This document shows positions 31,787 to 42,507 of a DNA stretch of 64,000 nucleotides, in pieces; the first letter of the stretch is position 1; every line of letters starts with the position of its first letter. Both the position numbers and the translations under genes were made by a program. Source of the stretch: Symbiodinium natans (taxonomy: Eukaryota > Sar > Dinophyceae > Suessiales > Symbiodiniaceae); NCBI GenBank assembly GCA_905221605.1, contig CAJNDS010002441.1, positions 362,678 to 426,677 of the forward strand, in the 5' to 3' direction. The notes under the pieces are model-generated. The model saw only the letters and a program-made list of their open reading frames with translations, had not been told where the DNA came from and made no database searches.

Positions 31787-32932
31787 GGCAGTTTTATGTA
31801 CTTGCAAAAAATCACAGCAACTTTATGATGTTAAGTAGGGTTTAGGGGCTAGGCTGAAGGAATGTCCACCCCACACCCACTTGACGACTTTGGGCTTAGT
31901 TGATTTGCGGTTGAGGCGTTGCAAAGCCCTGGACTCTAAACTTTTCCATGACCTCAGGAAATTCGGGTTTTGGCACTTGCTAAACCCTTTCAGGCTGCAA
32001 GCAACTTGGTTTGAGATCTAAGCCCTAGTTTAAACCTCGAACCGAGAGCCCTAAAAGCCCCTGTGACCTCAAGGAAGCCATACTGGAGTCCTTAGACATG
32101 GCACACTTTGCATCCGTACTCCGAGAGCAGCTTGGTTCGATTTGGGGGAGGGGGGAGGGGGGGCGCGAAGCCGTTGGCTGGTTTAGGGTTTAGGGTTTAG
32201 GGTTTAGGGGTTTACGGTTTAGGGGTTTAGGGGTTTAGGGGTTTAGGGGTTTAGGGGTTTAGGGGTTTGGGGGTTTGGGGGTTTGGGGGTTTGGGGGTTT
32301 ATGGGTTTGGGGTTTATAGGTTTAGGCTCTTCAGGGTGTTCGGGTTTCGGGCTCTAGGGTTTTCATCGTTCTAGGGTTCTAGGGTTCTAGGCTGCTTTAA
32401 GGTTCTACGGTTCTAGCGTTTTAGGGTCAAGGGCCCATGCGTTTATCAGGGTGCAGGGTAGCTCACACCCAAACGTGACAAGGGCTCAGGGTTTAGGGTA
32501 GGGTTAAACCCTCAACCTTGGGATGTTCCCCCTTGTACGAACAGTGCTAGGGATTCTAATAGGGGGGTACTATACTCCAAATCCTCAGCCTAAGGGAGGT
32601 GGGAGGTGGGGCGGGCGGGCAGGGAGGCCGGGGCGGAGGGGTGATGGAGAGCAGAGCGTGGGAGGTGGGCTGGGAGGAGGCCACAAACCCTAAACCCTAA
32701 ACTCGGGAGCTGGGTTCCCGGCCCCATCGATCCGATCATCGATCCGATTCGACACCGGTGTTTGAGGCATGTAAGTTAGGGTGTGAGTCCCCAACAAAAT
32801 CATGGCCAGCCCCCCAACCCTAAACCCTAAACCCTAAACCCTAAACCCTAAACCCTAAACCCTAAACCCTAAACCCTAAACCCTAAACCACCCTAAACCC
32901 TACTTGCAATCCGCGGCCCATGACACTCCAAG
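29998..32932. repeat. repeat-rich BTB gene intron
   Basis: TTTAGGG array 30000-30055; T-run and G-run at 30380-30420; family A element 30844-30953; family E element 31557-31650; (GA)n microsatellite 31727-31790; GGTTTAGG 8-mer array 32180-32310; half family A element 32517-32578; CCCTAAA array 32816-32905. No convincing exon seen. Confidence 0.7.
31727..31790. repeat. GA dinucleotide microsatellite
   Basis: About 30 GA units with one interruption. Confidence 0.97.
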
Positions 32933-32975
32933 GAGCCACGTGCGGCAGATCTCTGGGCTCAAGCAGGCGTGGCGG
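32933..32975 (+). CDS. probable BTB gene exon
   Basis: 43 nt, acceptor actccaag, donor gcgg|gtctgg, phase 2 to 0. Encodes SHVRQISGLKQAWR. Perfect CCCTAAA array upstream, perfect TTTAGGG array (32980-33122) downstream. Confidence 0.5.
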
Positions 32976-32979
32976 GTCT

Positions 32980-33122
32980 GGGTTTAGGGTTTAGGGTTTA
33001 GGGTTTAGGGTTTAGGGTTTAGGGTTTAGGGTTTAGGGTTTAGGGTTTAGGGTTTAGGGTTTAGAGTTTAGGGTTTAGAGTTTAGAGTTTAGGGTTTAGG
33101 GTTTAGGGTTTAGGGTTTAGGG
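32980..33122. repeat. TTTAGGG array
   Basis: About 20 units starting right after the exon donor. The next array (33214-33330) is CCCTAAA, so the intron ends are complementary over more than 100 bp. Confidence 0.95.
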
Positions 33123-33213
33123 CCCTTGTTCCCTTTTTTGTGGCGAGGTTCCCTTACAAATTCTTTCAGCAAGCAAAAAGTACCCTTGTCATTCCTAGTC
33201 CATTCCTGAATCC

Positions 33214-33330
33214 CTAAACCCTAAACCCTAAACCCTAAACCCTAAACCCTAAACCCTAAACCCTAAACCCTAAACCCTAAACCCTAAACCCTAAACCCTA
33301 AACCCTAAACCCTAAACCCTAAACCCTAAA
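33214..33330. repeat. CCCTAAA array
   Basis: About 16 perfect units, upstream of the exon at 33356. Confidence 0.95.
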
Positions 33331-33355
33331 CCGAGCGTAGTTGCCGTGCCGCCAG

Positions 33356-33385
33356 GGCTGCATGAGATTCGCGCTCCACAACTTC
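33356..33385 (+). CDS. BTB gene exon: BACK-like helix (1)
   Basis: Acceptor gtgccgccag, GC donor proposed (cttc|gcggct), phase 0 to 0. CMRFALHNF followed by the next exon's DTLVERPELF fits the BACK pattern C-x-x-F-x-x-x-N-F. The frame stays open further (AAGLTQ), so the donor is uncertain. Confidence 0.55.
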
Positions 33386-33425
33386 GCGGCTGGGCTCACT
33401 CAGCAACCTTTGCAAAATTTCCACC

Positions 33426-33540
33426 CCTTAAGGGTCCATGTACCTCTTCTTTTATAAACTTGGGCCCCAAAGTCCCTATATAGGAAGTACTTAAAGCCCA
33501 AGTAATTATGTAATAATGAGGTACATGGCCCCTTAGGGCT
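33426..33540. repeat. palindromic element, family B
   Basis: Arms ttaagggtccatgtacctc and gaggtacatggccccttag; well preserved copy. Confidence 0.9.
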
Positions 33541-34429
33541 AGAGTATCCTAGATACCCTTGAGGGAAGGAACAGGGGTAATTCCGCAATTCTTGGGCAGA
33601 GGTATATAAGGGTTGCCCCATGGAGACCCCAAGCTTAAATATTCATCTGCCTATATAGACTATACATATATATATATATATACAGATAACACATATAACT
33701 TGGGCCCGAAACCCTAGACCCTGAACTACTACATAGGAACCCCTTCAAGGTCCAAGTTATATATCATCTCGATGCTGGGGCCCCCAGGGATGTGCTGGCG
33801 CCGGGCGTGGTGCTTGAGCCAAGCCTCTGCGGGTGTTTACATGGCCCCTTACTTAGTATGGGCCCTTAAACCCTAAACCCTAAGCCCTAAACCCTGAACC
33901 CTAAACCCTAAACCCCTTATTTACCCTTTAAAACCCAAGGGCCCCACACATCAGAATCCCTTGAAGAGCGTAAGGAACCAGAGTAAGGGAGAACCCTTAG
34001 AAAGCCTAGGCCACGCTAGAGCTCAGACCTCAAAGCACTCTTATGCTCTATGTATCTGGAATGGTATGCGGTTTAGGGTTTAGGGTTTGTAGGGTTTAGA
34101 GGGTCTAGGGTTTTTTTAGGGTTTAGGGGTTCTGGGTTCTTAGGGTTTAGGGTTTAGGGTTTACAGGATTTAGGGTTTAGGGTTCTCAGGGTCTAGGCCA
34201 AGGTCAGCGGCAAAGTCTGTCCACAGTCATGTCATGCTCGTATGATGGGGCTCAACCCAGACTAGCTTATACTGGCAGTTGAGGATTTCAGAGCTGTTCT
34301 AAATTTGGGTCCACCTACCCTAAATAGCTCGCTTTCAGAGGCGTTCTATATGAGTGTCCACCTACCCAAAACCCTAAACCCTCAAGTCCCCAGCTCGGTT
34401 TGCACGGAAGCGTCTCATCAACGTGGCAA

Positions 34430-34530
34430 GGGTCCAACGTAGCTCAATTGTGTATACTTGTGCCCAGAAGTCACTGTGTAGGAGGTGCTTTCACCCAAGT
34501 ACTCTCCGTTTAGGTACATCGTCCCTTGAA
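34430..34530. repeat. palindromic element, family B (diverged)
   Basis: agggtccaacgtagctcaat and ttaggtacatcgtccctt ends. Confidence 0.65.
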
Positions 34531-34572
34531 ACCTAACAGACAAGCGCAAGAGATCCTCCGCGAACGACTGAG

Positions 34573-34628
34573 GACACTCTGGTGGAGCGCCCAGAGCTGT
34601 TCATGCACACCTTGTCCGACCTTCCAGA
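34573..34628 (+). CDS. BTB gene exon: BACK-like helix (2)
   Basis: Acceptor cgactgag, donor ccaga|gtctca, phase 0 to 2. TLVERPELFMHTLSDLPE resembles the BACK segment before its L-P turn. Overlapping longer frames exist on + and are judged shadows because their third positions are poorer in GC. Confidence 0.55.
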
Positions 34629-34986
34629 GTCTCACCTGCAAACCTAGAGCTAAGGCTCCGAGGGCTCTAGTCCAGGTCCAAAGGTGTGTTGTCTTGGGCT
34701 CTTGTCCTTTAATTCTCAGCTACTTCAAGAGGCTCAGGCGAGGGAAATGCTTGACGCGTTGTGAAGCTGAAGACGCGAGTCTGACTGTAAGACGTGCACG
34801 TGCGGCCCGAGAGAGGCCCATATCCACCACCATGACCTAAGGGTTTGGACCCCTCATAGACAGCCAATATCGAGCAACCCTTTCTTGGCAATATTGGGGT
34901 GGGCTTAGGGTTCAGGGCTTATGGCTTACGGCTTAGGGTTTAGAGTTTAGGGTTTAGGGTTTAGGTTTCGCTGTGCACGGCCTAAG

Positions 34987-35031
34987 GAAGTTGTCGCGGA
35001 GCTGTTTCGGCTTGGTCGCCTTTGGAAGGAC
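34987..35031 (+). CDS. possible BTB gene exon
   Basis: Acceptor cggcctaag, donor ggac|gtgacc. Frame EVVAELFRLGRLWKD (phase 0) is helical; the phase expected from 34628 would give KLSRSCFGLVAFG instead. Unresolved. Confidence 0.35.
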
Positions 35032-36123
35032 GTGACCCTGAAGCCCTGACATTCTTGTGGCAGAGGTTTAGGGTTTAGGGTTCAGGGTTTAGGGTTTAGG
35101 GTTCAGGGTTCAGGACCCCTAAGCCCGTGAAATCCTCAAAAAACCCTCACAACCTTCAACCCCTAAACCCCTAAACTACCAAGCCCCAAATCATACCCTC
35201 CTCCCGGCCACTGTGGGTTTCCCCGAAAATAGGGTGTACCGCATGTGAGGCCTGTGAGGGTCCCTATTGTTGGAATACGCATTTAGGGCTCCGAGAGGAC
35301 GCTGAGGGTGAAGGTGGGAGATCCGCCCCGGGACGACCAGCGCCGGCCGTGCCTGGGCAAAACCCTGAAAAGCCTATAAACTCTAACCCTGTAATGCCCA
35401 TGAACCCCATGAACCCTGTAAACCCAAAAAATCCCTATAAGCCCTAGAACCTTAAAAATCCCTATGGTTCTTGGGGGTCTAGGTTTCAGGGTTGTATGTA
35501 GGGTTACAGTACATAGTTCGGGCCCTACAGCTACCATATCAAGGAACCTCTTAAAGGCTCAAGTATATCCCTCTGCTGACCCTGTACCCATGTAAGATAT
35601 CGGGACCCTCGGGATCTGGTACCCCTAAACCCTAAACCCTAATCCTTCGCCTCCGCACAGCCGTGAGTCGAACACCACAAAGAGCACCCCTTCAAGATAC
35701 GTAGACCCAGGGTTTAGGGTTTAGGGTTTCGGAATTCCCCGAAAACCTAAGCCCTCAACCCTTCAAGGTTTACAGGGTTTATATGGATTTTTAGGGTTTA
35801 CATGGCTTGCAGGGCTTTTTTAGACCCGAAACCCTACATACACCTTAAAACCCTAAACCCCCAAGAAGCCCTAAACCGAAAACACCATTTTGATTCCTTT
35901 GTGGCACTCCACCTTTGCCTCCCGTCCAGCCGTTTCCACCCGAATCCCCCTCATAACCCTGAACCCTATTAGATCTTAGTAGCTGAGTAGGCAACCGGTA
36001 ACCTTTTGGGGTATATAGAATCCTACCATCATTGAAAGGAGAACCTTTTTTGGGCCAGGCTACTCAGCAACTAGGAGATCCAGAATCCACAAGATCCCAA
36101 GAACGGGGGTTCAGGGATTCAAG

Positions 36124-36191
36124 GGCAAGGACGACGAAGTGCAGAGACTGAAGTTGCGCAGGACATCAGAGCAGCCAATGAGGAAACGCGC
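36124..36191 (+). CDS. possible BTB gene exon
   Basis: Acceptor gattcaag, donor acgcgc|gtgctg. Charged frame GKDDEVQRLKLRRTSEQP. Starts close after a family D element (35974-36074). Confidence 0.35.
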
Positions 36192-36241
36192 GTGCTGAAC
36201 CCTACACCCTAAACCCTAAATCCTAAACCCTAAACCATAAG

Positions 36242-36322
36242 TTGGCCCAAAACGTGCTGCTCGCACACCAGCTCTGGAGGGAGACAAGTTCAAGGCTGTG
36301 CCAGCTCTTGTCCACGACCAAT
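36242..36322 (+). CDS. probable BTB gene exon
   Basis: Acceptor accataag, donor ccaat|gtgggc. Encodes LAQNVLLAHQLWRETSSR and CQLLSTTN with GC-rich third positions. Phase to the next exon is unresolved. Confidence 0.45.
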
Positions 36323-36414
36323 GTGGGCTTGTGCTGAACCCTAAACCCTAAACCCTAAACCCTCAGCCTAAACCCTTGGGCCACGTTTCGGACAGACAAC
36401 TTCAATCGCTGCAG

Positions 36415-36452
36415 AACTTCCTAAGCTCATGAGTCTCGAGTTTGAGACGGGC
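36415..36452 (+). CDS. probable BTB gene exon (linker)
   Basis: Acceptor atcgctgcag, donor cgggc|gtcccc, phase 1 to 0. Encodes LPKLMSLEFETG and joins 36746 in phase. Confidence 0.55.
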
Positions 36453-36745
36453 GTCCCCCTGAACTTAGGGTTGAGGGTTTAGGGTTTAGGGTTTAGGGTT
36501 TAGGGTTTAGGGCTTAGGAGTTTAGGGTTTAGGGTTGAGGGTTGAGGGTTTCCCTAAACCGCCAACACCCGAGCAGCCGGGTCCCCTCCTCCTGGGCGCT
36601 AGACATGTTCTGAGGTCCCTTGCTCCATAAAAAACCCCCAAACCCTATTCTAAGCCCTAAACCCTAAACCCTAAACTCTAAACCCTAAACCCTAAACCCT
36701 AAACCCTAAACCCCATACGCTAAACCCTAAACCCTGGATTCCAAG

Positions 36746-36803
36746 GTCCCGAGCACCATCGTCAGTGACTTCGGCCGCCTCTTTGATGCCGCGCCGCTTC
36801 GGC
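36746..36803 (+). CDS. BTB gene exon: linker before BTB2
   Basis: Acceptor gattccaag, donor cggc|gtgcaa, phase 0 to 1. Encodes VPSTIVSDFGRLFDAAPLR. A short S-x-D-x-x-x-L-x segment of this kind precedes the second BTB in double-BTB proteins. CCCTAAA upstream, TTTAGGG downstream. Confidence 0.65.
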
Positions 36804-37768
36804 GTGCAACTACAATAGGACCCAGAGTGGGCCCGTATTCCCTTGTTTGGGGTTTAGGGTTTAGGGTTTAGGGTTTAGGGTTTATAGGGTTTTGGGTTTT
36901 GGGTTTTGGGTTCCCTTATGAGCCCCTTAAGCCAAAAAGGGCACCCTTCTTATTCTAGGCTACTCCCGGGTCTAGACTATGGCGATGTTGGTTGACAATA
37001 AGGTTCCATGATGTTCAGGGAGTTTCTGAGGGTTAAGGGTTTAGGGTTCAGGGTTTGGGGTTCATAACTCTAAGTTGATTCACAGATGCTGTTAGACACT
37101 GTTAGAAACCTTGCCAGATCAGACCTTTTTTTTGTCTATTATTTGACAGCCCTGCTTTGCGGCTGCTTTGAAATTTGCCGGCGAGCGCGTGTCTTACACT
37201 TGGCCTCTGGCTTGACAACGTTTCAGGCTGAAGTGAAGAATGCTGCTGGGAGGGGGGGGGGGGGGTTAGAGTTAGAGTTTAGGGTTTAGGGTCTCCAGGG
37301 TGTAGGGTTCCCTTTTTTTGTCTCTGTCTGTCTCTGTGTGTCCGTTGGGTTTTTTAGGGTTTTATGGTTTTAGGGTTTAGGGTGGAGCTTCCAAGAACTA
37401 GATTCCACATTGACATGGCAGCGGTTTCAGACTTGTAGGGCAATGAGGGAGCCAAAGCAGTTACCAACATTTCCTCACATAATCCTTGTATGCCGATAAA
37501 CTATCCCCAGATGTACTATCCCATAAGACTGCACATGGAGACAAGCAATATTCTCAACCTTGTCTGTTTGCACTCGGAAGCCATCGAAGCTAAACCAGCA
37601 GCGCCCCTGACCCTTCAATCAGAACATCCGAACCCCATGTCATGAAGCAGGGGCCTTTAAACAGTAGCGGGGCTTGGGAGGGTTCAGGATCGAAATCTTA
37701 GGAGTAGCAGGTTGACGTTTAAGAGCCCTAAACCCTATAACCCCTATAAACAGGACCTAAGGGTTCAG

Positions 37769-37850
37769 GGGGCGTTGCCTGGGATGATTGGGCCACTGCT
37801 AGGCGCCTTGAGGAGCATGGCGAGGAGGGCACCTCCTCGCGGGAGGCGCG
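37769..37850 (+). CDS. probable BTB gene exon (linker)
   Basis: Acceptor gggttcag, phase 1 to 2, with the donor lying in the first telomere-type unit (gcg|gtttaggg at 37851). Encodes WDDWATARRLEEHGEEG. Both junction phases agree with 36803 and 39325. Confidence 0.5.
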
Positions 37851-38204
37851 GTTTAGGGTTTAGGGTTTAGGGTTTAGGGTTTATAAAGGGTTTAGGGTTT
37901 AGGGTTTAGGGCCAGGGTTTAGGGTTTAGGGTTTAGGGTTTAGGGTTTAGGGTTTAGCTCGACAGTCAGAGCCGTAGTTCGGAGGTTGCAATTGAATTGA
38001 AGGTTTTCAGTTTGGATAGAGGCGTTCCGGGTTTGAGAGGTTTCTGCTTGATTCCTAGTCCTACAGGGTTCAGGGTTAAGGGAGGCTTAGTTCAGCAGCA
38101 GGCCCGCAGCATCTAACATGTTGCAGCTCATCACCACCAACCAGATGTATTCAACATGGTATACATGCATGTATGCACAGGCAAGCGGCAAGCACAGCTG
38201 CGCT

Positions 38205-38400
38205 CGAGAGAGAGAGAGAGAGACGGAGACAGAGACGGAGGCAGAGACAGAGATAGAGACAGAGAGATCATGCGAGAGAAAGAACGAGACAGAGACAGAG
38301 AGAGAGACAGAGATGGAGATGAAGATGGAGAAGGAGGTGGAGATGGAAAGGGACAGCGGAGAGCGGGAGAGAGCCAGACGAGGGAGGGAGACAGGCTAGG
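38205..38400. repeat. purine-rich GAGACA microsatellite
   Basis: (GA)n, (GAGACA)n and (GGAGAT)n tracts. The Arg/Glu-rich and Ser/Leu-rich open frames over it are artefacts. Confidence 0.92.
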
Positions 38401-38502
38401 GAGCACTTGAAATCCTTCAGCCTCAGCCAGGCTAAGCCCTAAACCCTAAACCCTAAACCCTAAACCCGAAACCCTAAACCCTAAACCCTAAACCCTCAAG
38501 AG

Positions 38503-38584
38503 TTCCCTTTGGTGGAGGATAGCGGCGACCGTCCGCGTACTGCTCCACGCCACCGTGGCCAGCAGGCACAAAGTCTCATGTACC
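38503..38584 (+). CDS. possible exon, not needed in the BTB chain
   Basis: After ctcaagag the frame reads LVEDSGDRPRTAPRHRG up to tacc|gtaccc. CCCTAAA upstream, TTTAGGG downstream, yet 37850 already joins 39325 in phase; possible alternative exon. Confidence 0.3.
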
Positions 38585-38935
38585 GTACCCTTTGAGGGCC
38601 CACGTACCAGGGTTTAGGGTTTAGGGTTTAGGGTTTAGGGTTTAGGGTTTAGGGTTTAGTAATTCCCCCCGTACGGTACCCGTGAGGGCACATGCACCTC
38701 ATCCCTTCCCCCTTATATCAATCCTGTTTAGGGTTTAGGGCCCCAGGGAGTCGAAGAAGCACCGCTGTCATGGTGGGGGTTTAGGGTTTCGGGTTTAGGG
38801 TTTAGGGTTTAGGGAGCAGCACCTTCAACTACATTGTAGAGATCCTAATATGAATGTAAGGCCTTTTCCTGCAAAGGCCTGGGGACCAAGAATCTGCGAG
38901 AGGTTAGGGCTTGGGGTTTATGATGCGCCTTCATT

Positions 38936-39125
38936 TGGGGGTTTACGACATGGGAGACCCCCAATATAGATCCCAAAATAATTGGACCTCACTAGGAGTC
39001 CCTGATAAACAAAAAGCACCCCAATAAGGTACCGCTAATTTCGGAACCCAATCCCCAAATAGTTGAAAAAAAACGCCCCCAATAAGGTCCCCTCCAAATT
39101 TCGGAACCCCTCCCATTTGGAAGCC
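38936..39125. repeat. two family E elements
   Basis: gtttacgacatgggagacc pairs with the family end taatttcggaaccc. A second truncated copy follows at 39056. Other members: 1-95, 16363-16450, 31557-31650, 53064-53163. Confidence 0.75.
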
Positions 39126-39242
39126 AAGGCTCTAAACCTACAGACCCCTTAGGATCCACTTGGTGTTTTAATTTTATAATTATTAAATCCCAAGGGGCTG
39201 TTAATGTTAAAGAAGAGCATGCTTACGAAGGTTCTAAGGGGT

Positions 39243-39317
39243 AAACCCTAAACCCTAAACCCTAAACCCTAAACCCTAAACCCTAAACCCTAAACCCTAA
39301 ACCCTAAACCCTAAACT
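39243..39317. repeat. CCCTAAA array
   Basis: Ten units ending 8 bp before the BTB2 exon at 39325. Confidence 0.95.
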
Positions 39318-39324
39318 CCTGAAG

Positions 39325-39367
39325 TTCGGAGGACTTTGCCCCGGACTGCCGCGTGGTGGTGGGCGAG
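39325..39367 (+). CDS. BTB gene exon: BTB2 N-terminus
   Basis: Acceptor cctgaag, GC donor (cgag|gctggg), phase 2 to 0. SEDFAPDCRVVVGE matches the first strand of a BTB domain (F-x-D-v-x-x-x-V). Joined to 39992 it gives the normal spacing to AHSAMLAARS. Confidence 0.75.
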
Positions 39368-39892
39368 GCTGGGGGCGCGCAGCCTTAACCCCCCCCGCCT
39401 GCTTGGGTTCAGGGATTGGTTTAGGGTTTAGGGTTTAGGGTTTAGGGTTTAGGGTTTGGGGTTTGGGGTTTAGGGTTTAGGGTTTAGGGTTTGGGGCTTC
39501 GGGTTTAGGGCTTTCTGTGCTAAGGATTCAGGGTTTTGGCGTCGGGTACAGGAAGGGGAATGCCCCCAACGTCACTGAACACCCTTCCTGCACAAGATGA
39601 AGAAGGTGGGGGTGGAAGGCAAAAGCTTAGGCTAGGGCTTTTTTACGGCGTCAGGCCCATCAAGGACCCATGTGTGCATCTATGGTACCAAAAGGAACTG
39701 GGGTGGTCGTTGAGGCTTTGGGTTTGTTTTGTTTCTGTGGAGGGGGAGGGTATCTTAGGGTTCAATCAGGAGCGCACACGTTGCACTTTTGAGTTTGCTC
39801 TTTTTGCTCTGTGCATCTGTGTCTCTGTGTCTCCCTCTCTCTCTCTCTTTGTCTGTGTTTGTGTGTGTGTGTGTGCGCGCGCGCGAGAGTTT

Positions 39893-39978
39893 TCCCTAAA
39901 CCCTAAACCCTAAACCCTAAACCCTAAACCCTAAACCCTAAACCCTAAACCCTAAACCCTAAACCCTAAACCCTAAAC
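39893..39978. repeat. CCCTAAA array
   Basis: About 12 perfect units just upstream of the BTB2 core exon. Confidence 0.95.
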
Positions 39979-39991
39979 CCAAGTTCTTCAG

Positions 39992-40073
39992 GACATGTAC
40001 TTGGCGCACTCGGCCATGCTGGCAGCGCGCTCGGACTTCTTCCGGGCGGCTTTCGCATCGGCCGCTGGGCCGC
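39992..40073 (+). CDS. BTB gene exon: BTB2 core
   Basis: Acceptor agttcttcag, phase 0 to 1, donor within the repeat (ccgc|gtttagg). MYLAHSAMLAARSDFFRAAF is an unmistakable BTB motif (A-H-x-x-x-L-A-A-R-S-x-x-F). Strongest exon of this gene. Confidence 0.92.
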
Positions 40074-40130
40074 GTTTAGGGCTTAGGGCTTAGGGCCCTA
40101 CACCCTACACCCTACACCCTACACCCTAAA

Positions 40131-40233
40131 CTTAGTAGCTGAGTGAGTACACTTTACACTTTTTGGGATACTTTAATCCCCTATAGAACTGAAAGTGTAC
40201 ACTTTTTGGAGGCGTATGAACTCAGCAACTAAG
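40131..40233. repeat. palindromic element, family D
   Basis: Ends cttagtagctgagtgag and gaactcagcaactaag; inner cactttacactttttggg and its partner. Best copy of the family. Confidence 0.88.
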
Positions 40234-40364
40234 TAAACCCTAAACCCTAAACCCTAAACCCTTTCTATTCTTAGGGCTTCAGGCTCAGCCATGACTTTGA
40301 AGAGGCTTTGGGGTGCTTTTGGATTGGAACGGGTACTCAGAGATTTTTAGGCTGGGTGGAGCAA

Positions 40365-40391
40365 GGGGGGGGGGGGGGGGGGGGGGGGGGG
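40365..40391. repeat. poly-G run
   Basis: G homopolymer in the BTB gene intron. Confidence 0.95.
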
Positions 40392-41357
40392 CGGGTTTAG
40401 GGTTTTGGGTTTTGGGTTTAGGGTTGAGGGTTTAGGGTGAGGATGTTGATCCATGCTCCCTATGTTAGATCCTGACCCTAAACCCTAAAGCCTGAACCCT
40501 AAACTCCTAAACCCTTCAAACCTAAGCACCCGAAAGTCTTTCCCGATGTGCCCCAACTTGCGACTTGGCAATTTCTAACCTTATAAAGTACAGGTTCCAA
40601 TCACAATCCAAAAAAGTAGGTAAAACCTGAAAGAAAACTGTCCATCGATCCCGAAATTCTCAGCCCCGAATCGGGGAACCTTTCGTATGCTTGGGCTCGC
40701 GGTGTTTAGGTTTTAGGGTTTCTTTGTTTCTTTTCTTTGTTCGTTAGGATGGGGGGCTTAGCTGTGTTTCTCGCAAGTGCATGCGGACGAGGTCCTCCTG
40801 AGCCCCATACCATAGCCTGCTCTACGTCTGCTCCTCACAGCAATGTCCTTGATTCTGCCCTATCTGCAGGCCCCTTATCTTACCTTTCGTTTCAGCAAGA
40901 GCTTTCAAAACCCTAAGCTCTAAGCGCATGACAGCTTCTCGAGGAGATGGTCGAGCGAACATCTTTGATGGTGACGCTGCAACACTGCCGCGGCGACCGC
41001 CCACGACGCCAACCCGTCACGGTTATTTGTTGTTACTGCGAGCTGCGGCTCTCGTTTGGGAATCTGCACCCTAACCCTAAGGCTCCAAATAGCCCAAAGT
41101 AGTTATTATTTATAGACTTTAGACCCCAAACTAGGTATTATTTGTATACTTGGAGCCCTAGGGTAAGCCTTTTCGAAGTGTCTGGGTGGTGTGGGGGGGG
41201 GGGGGGCTCCTCAAGGCATGATTTCCCGAGTACTTCCGTAGGGAACACCCGCACACCTTCATGTGATGAGGGCACTGAACCTTGAACCCCGAATGCCCGC
41301 GCGCGGTCTAGAGTGGGGGCGTGGCTTGTTCCTGAGAGGGTCTATGTACCCATTTTG

Positions 41358-41515
41358 TACCTAAACCCTAAACCCTAAACCCTAAACCCTAAACCCTAAA
41401 CCCTAAACCTAAACCCTAAACCCTAAACCCTAAACCCTAAACCCTAAACCCTAAACCCTAAACCCTAAACCCTAAACCCTAAACCCTAAACCTAAACCCT
41501 AAACCCTAAACCCTG
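41358..41515. repeat. CCCTAAA array
   Basis: About 22 units with two 6-bp slips (ccctaaacctaaa). Confidence 0.95.
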
Positions 41516-41928
41516 AACCTAACCCCCTAGATCCCAAACATGGACCCTTAGGGATCACCAGACCCCTGCAGGAACGTCTGTTCCAGAGATTGTGTTTTGC
41601 AACAACCTCGTTCGGTCTTACGCAGACCATAAGCCCTAAACCCTAAACCCTTAACCTTGAACCCTGAGCCCTTAACCTAACCCTAGGCATGCATTAGGGA
41701 TGTTGAGGGCGTATGCTAGTGCCACCTCTGGCGTCCGACACTAGTCTGAGCTTAACCTGAGGTGCACCCGAAACCCTAAACCCTAAACCCGAAACCCTAA
41801 ACCCTAAACCCTAAACCCTAAACCACCCGAAACCCTAAACCCTACACCCCGAACCTTACAGGGTTCAGGCATGGTTTCGGAAGTTCGGAAAGTCGTTTCG
41901 AAGACTGTGCGCACCGCCGTACACAAAG

Positions 41929-42275
41929 AGCCCAATACCCCTTAATTAAGGGTTTTGTGCCTTAATCGATATAGGAATCTTTTAGAAGATTTAAGCTAGA
42001 TTCCTTACGGGGTAATGTTGACTTCGCATTAATAACCCCCCCCCCCCCCCCCTTCATTGATCAATCTCTCCGGCCAGGGCCTCCTCAATAATGTTCGCCT
42101 AAATCCTGGTAGGACGTACTATTAGTTTTAGTATTAGGTAGTAGCACCACGCCCGTAAAAACCGGATTTCCCGGGTCGGATTTTACAATTGTGGCGGGTT
42201 ACAATATTGTGTTCCGGCAGCGTGATTTTACAATTGCGGCGGGAATCACAAATGTGAAGTCAACATTATTGGGTT
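41929..42275. repeat. composite inverted repeat (family F plus outer pair)
   Basis: Family F arms (ccccttaattaaggg and attccttacggggt) are followed by atgttgacttcgcattaata, which is inverted at the right as gtgaagtcaacatta, about 220 bp away. A C run (42031-42053) and palindromic acaattgtgg/ acaattgcgg lie between. Confidence 0.6.
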
Positions 42276-42456
42276 TGGGTAAAATCCTAAACCCCAAAAC
42301 CTAGATCCTAAACCCTAAACCCTAAAACCTAACCCGCCCCCCCCCCCCCCCCCCCCCCCGCCCCTCGTTTGGAAGAAACCCTAAACCCTAAACCCCAAAC
42401 CCCAAGCCCTAAACCCCAACCCCAAACCCTAAACCCTAAACCCTAAACCCTTTCAG

Positions 42457-42507
42457 TTCTTGCGAGAGGCGAGTCGGTCCTTGCCATGATGTACTTCCTC
42501 TACACAG
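42457..42507 (+). CDS. BTB gene exon: BTB2 FLYTG segment
   Basis: Acceptor ccctttcag, GC donor (acag|gctggg), phase 1 to 1. GESVLAMMYFLYTG matches the BTB segment F-x-x-x-L-x-F-L/I-Y-T-G. CCCTAAA abuts the acceptor. Confidence 0.85.

Noticed and set aside
38118-38410. Arg/Glu-rich and Ser/Leu-rich ORFs
   Set aside because: They read a purine microsatellite (GA, GAGACA); no codon bias.
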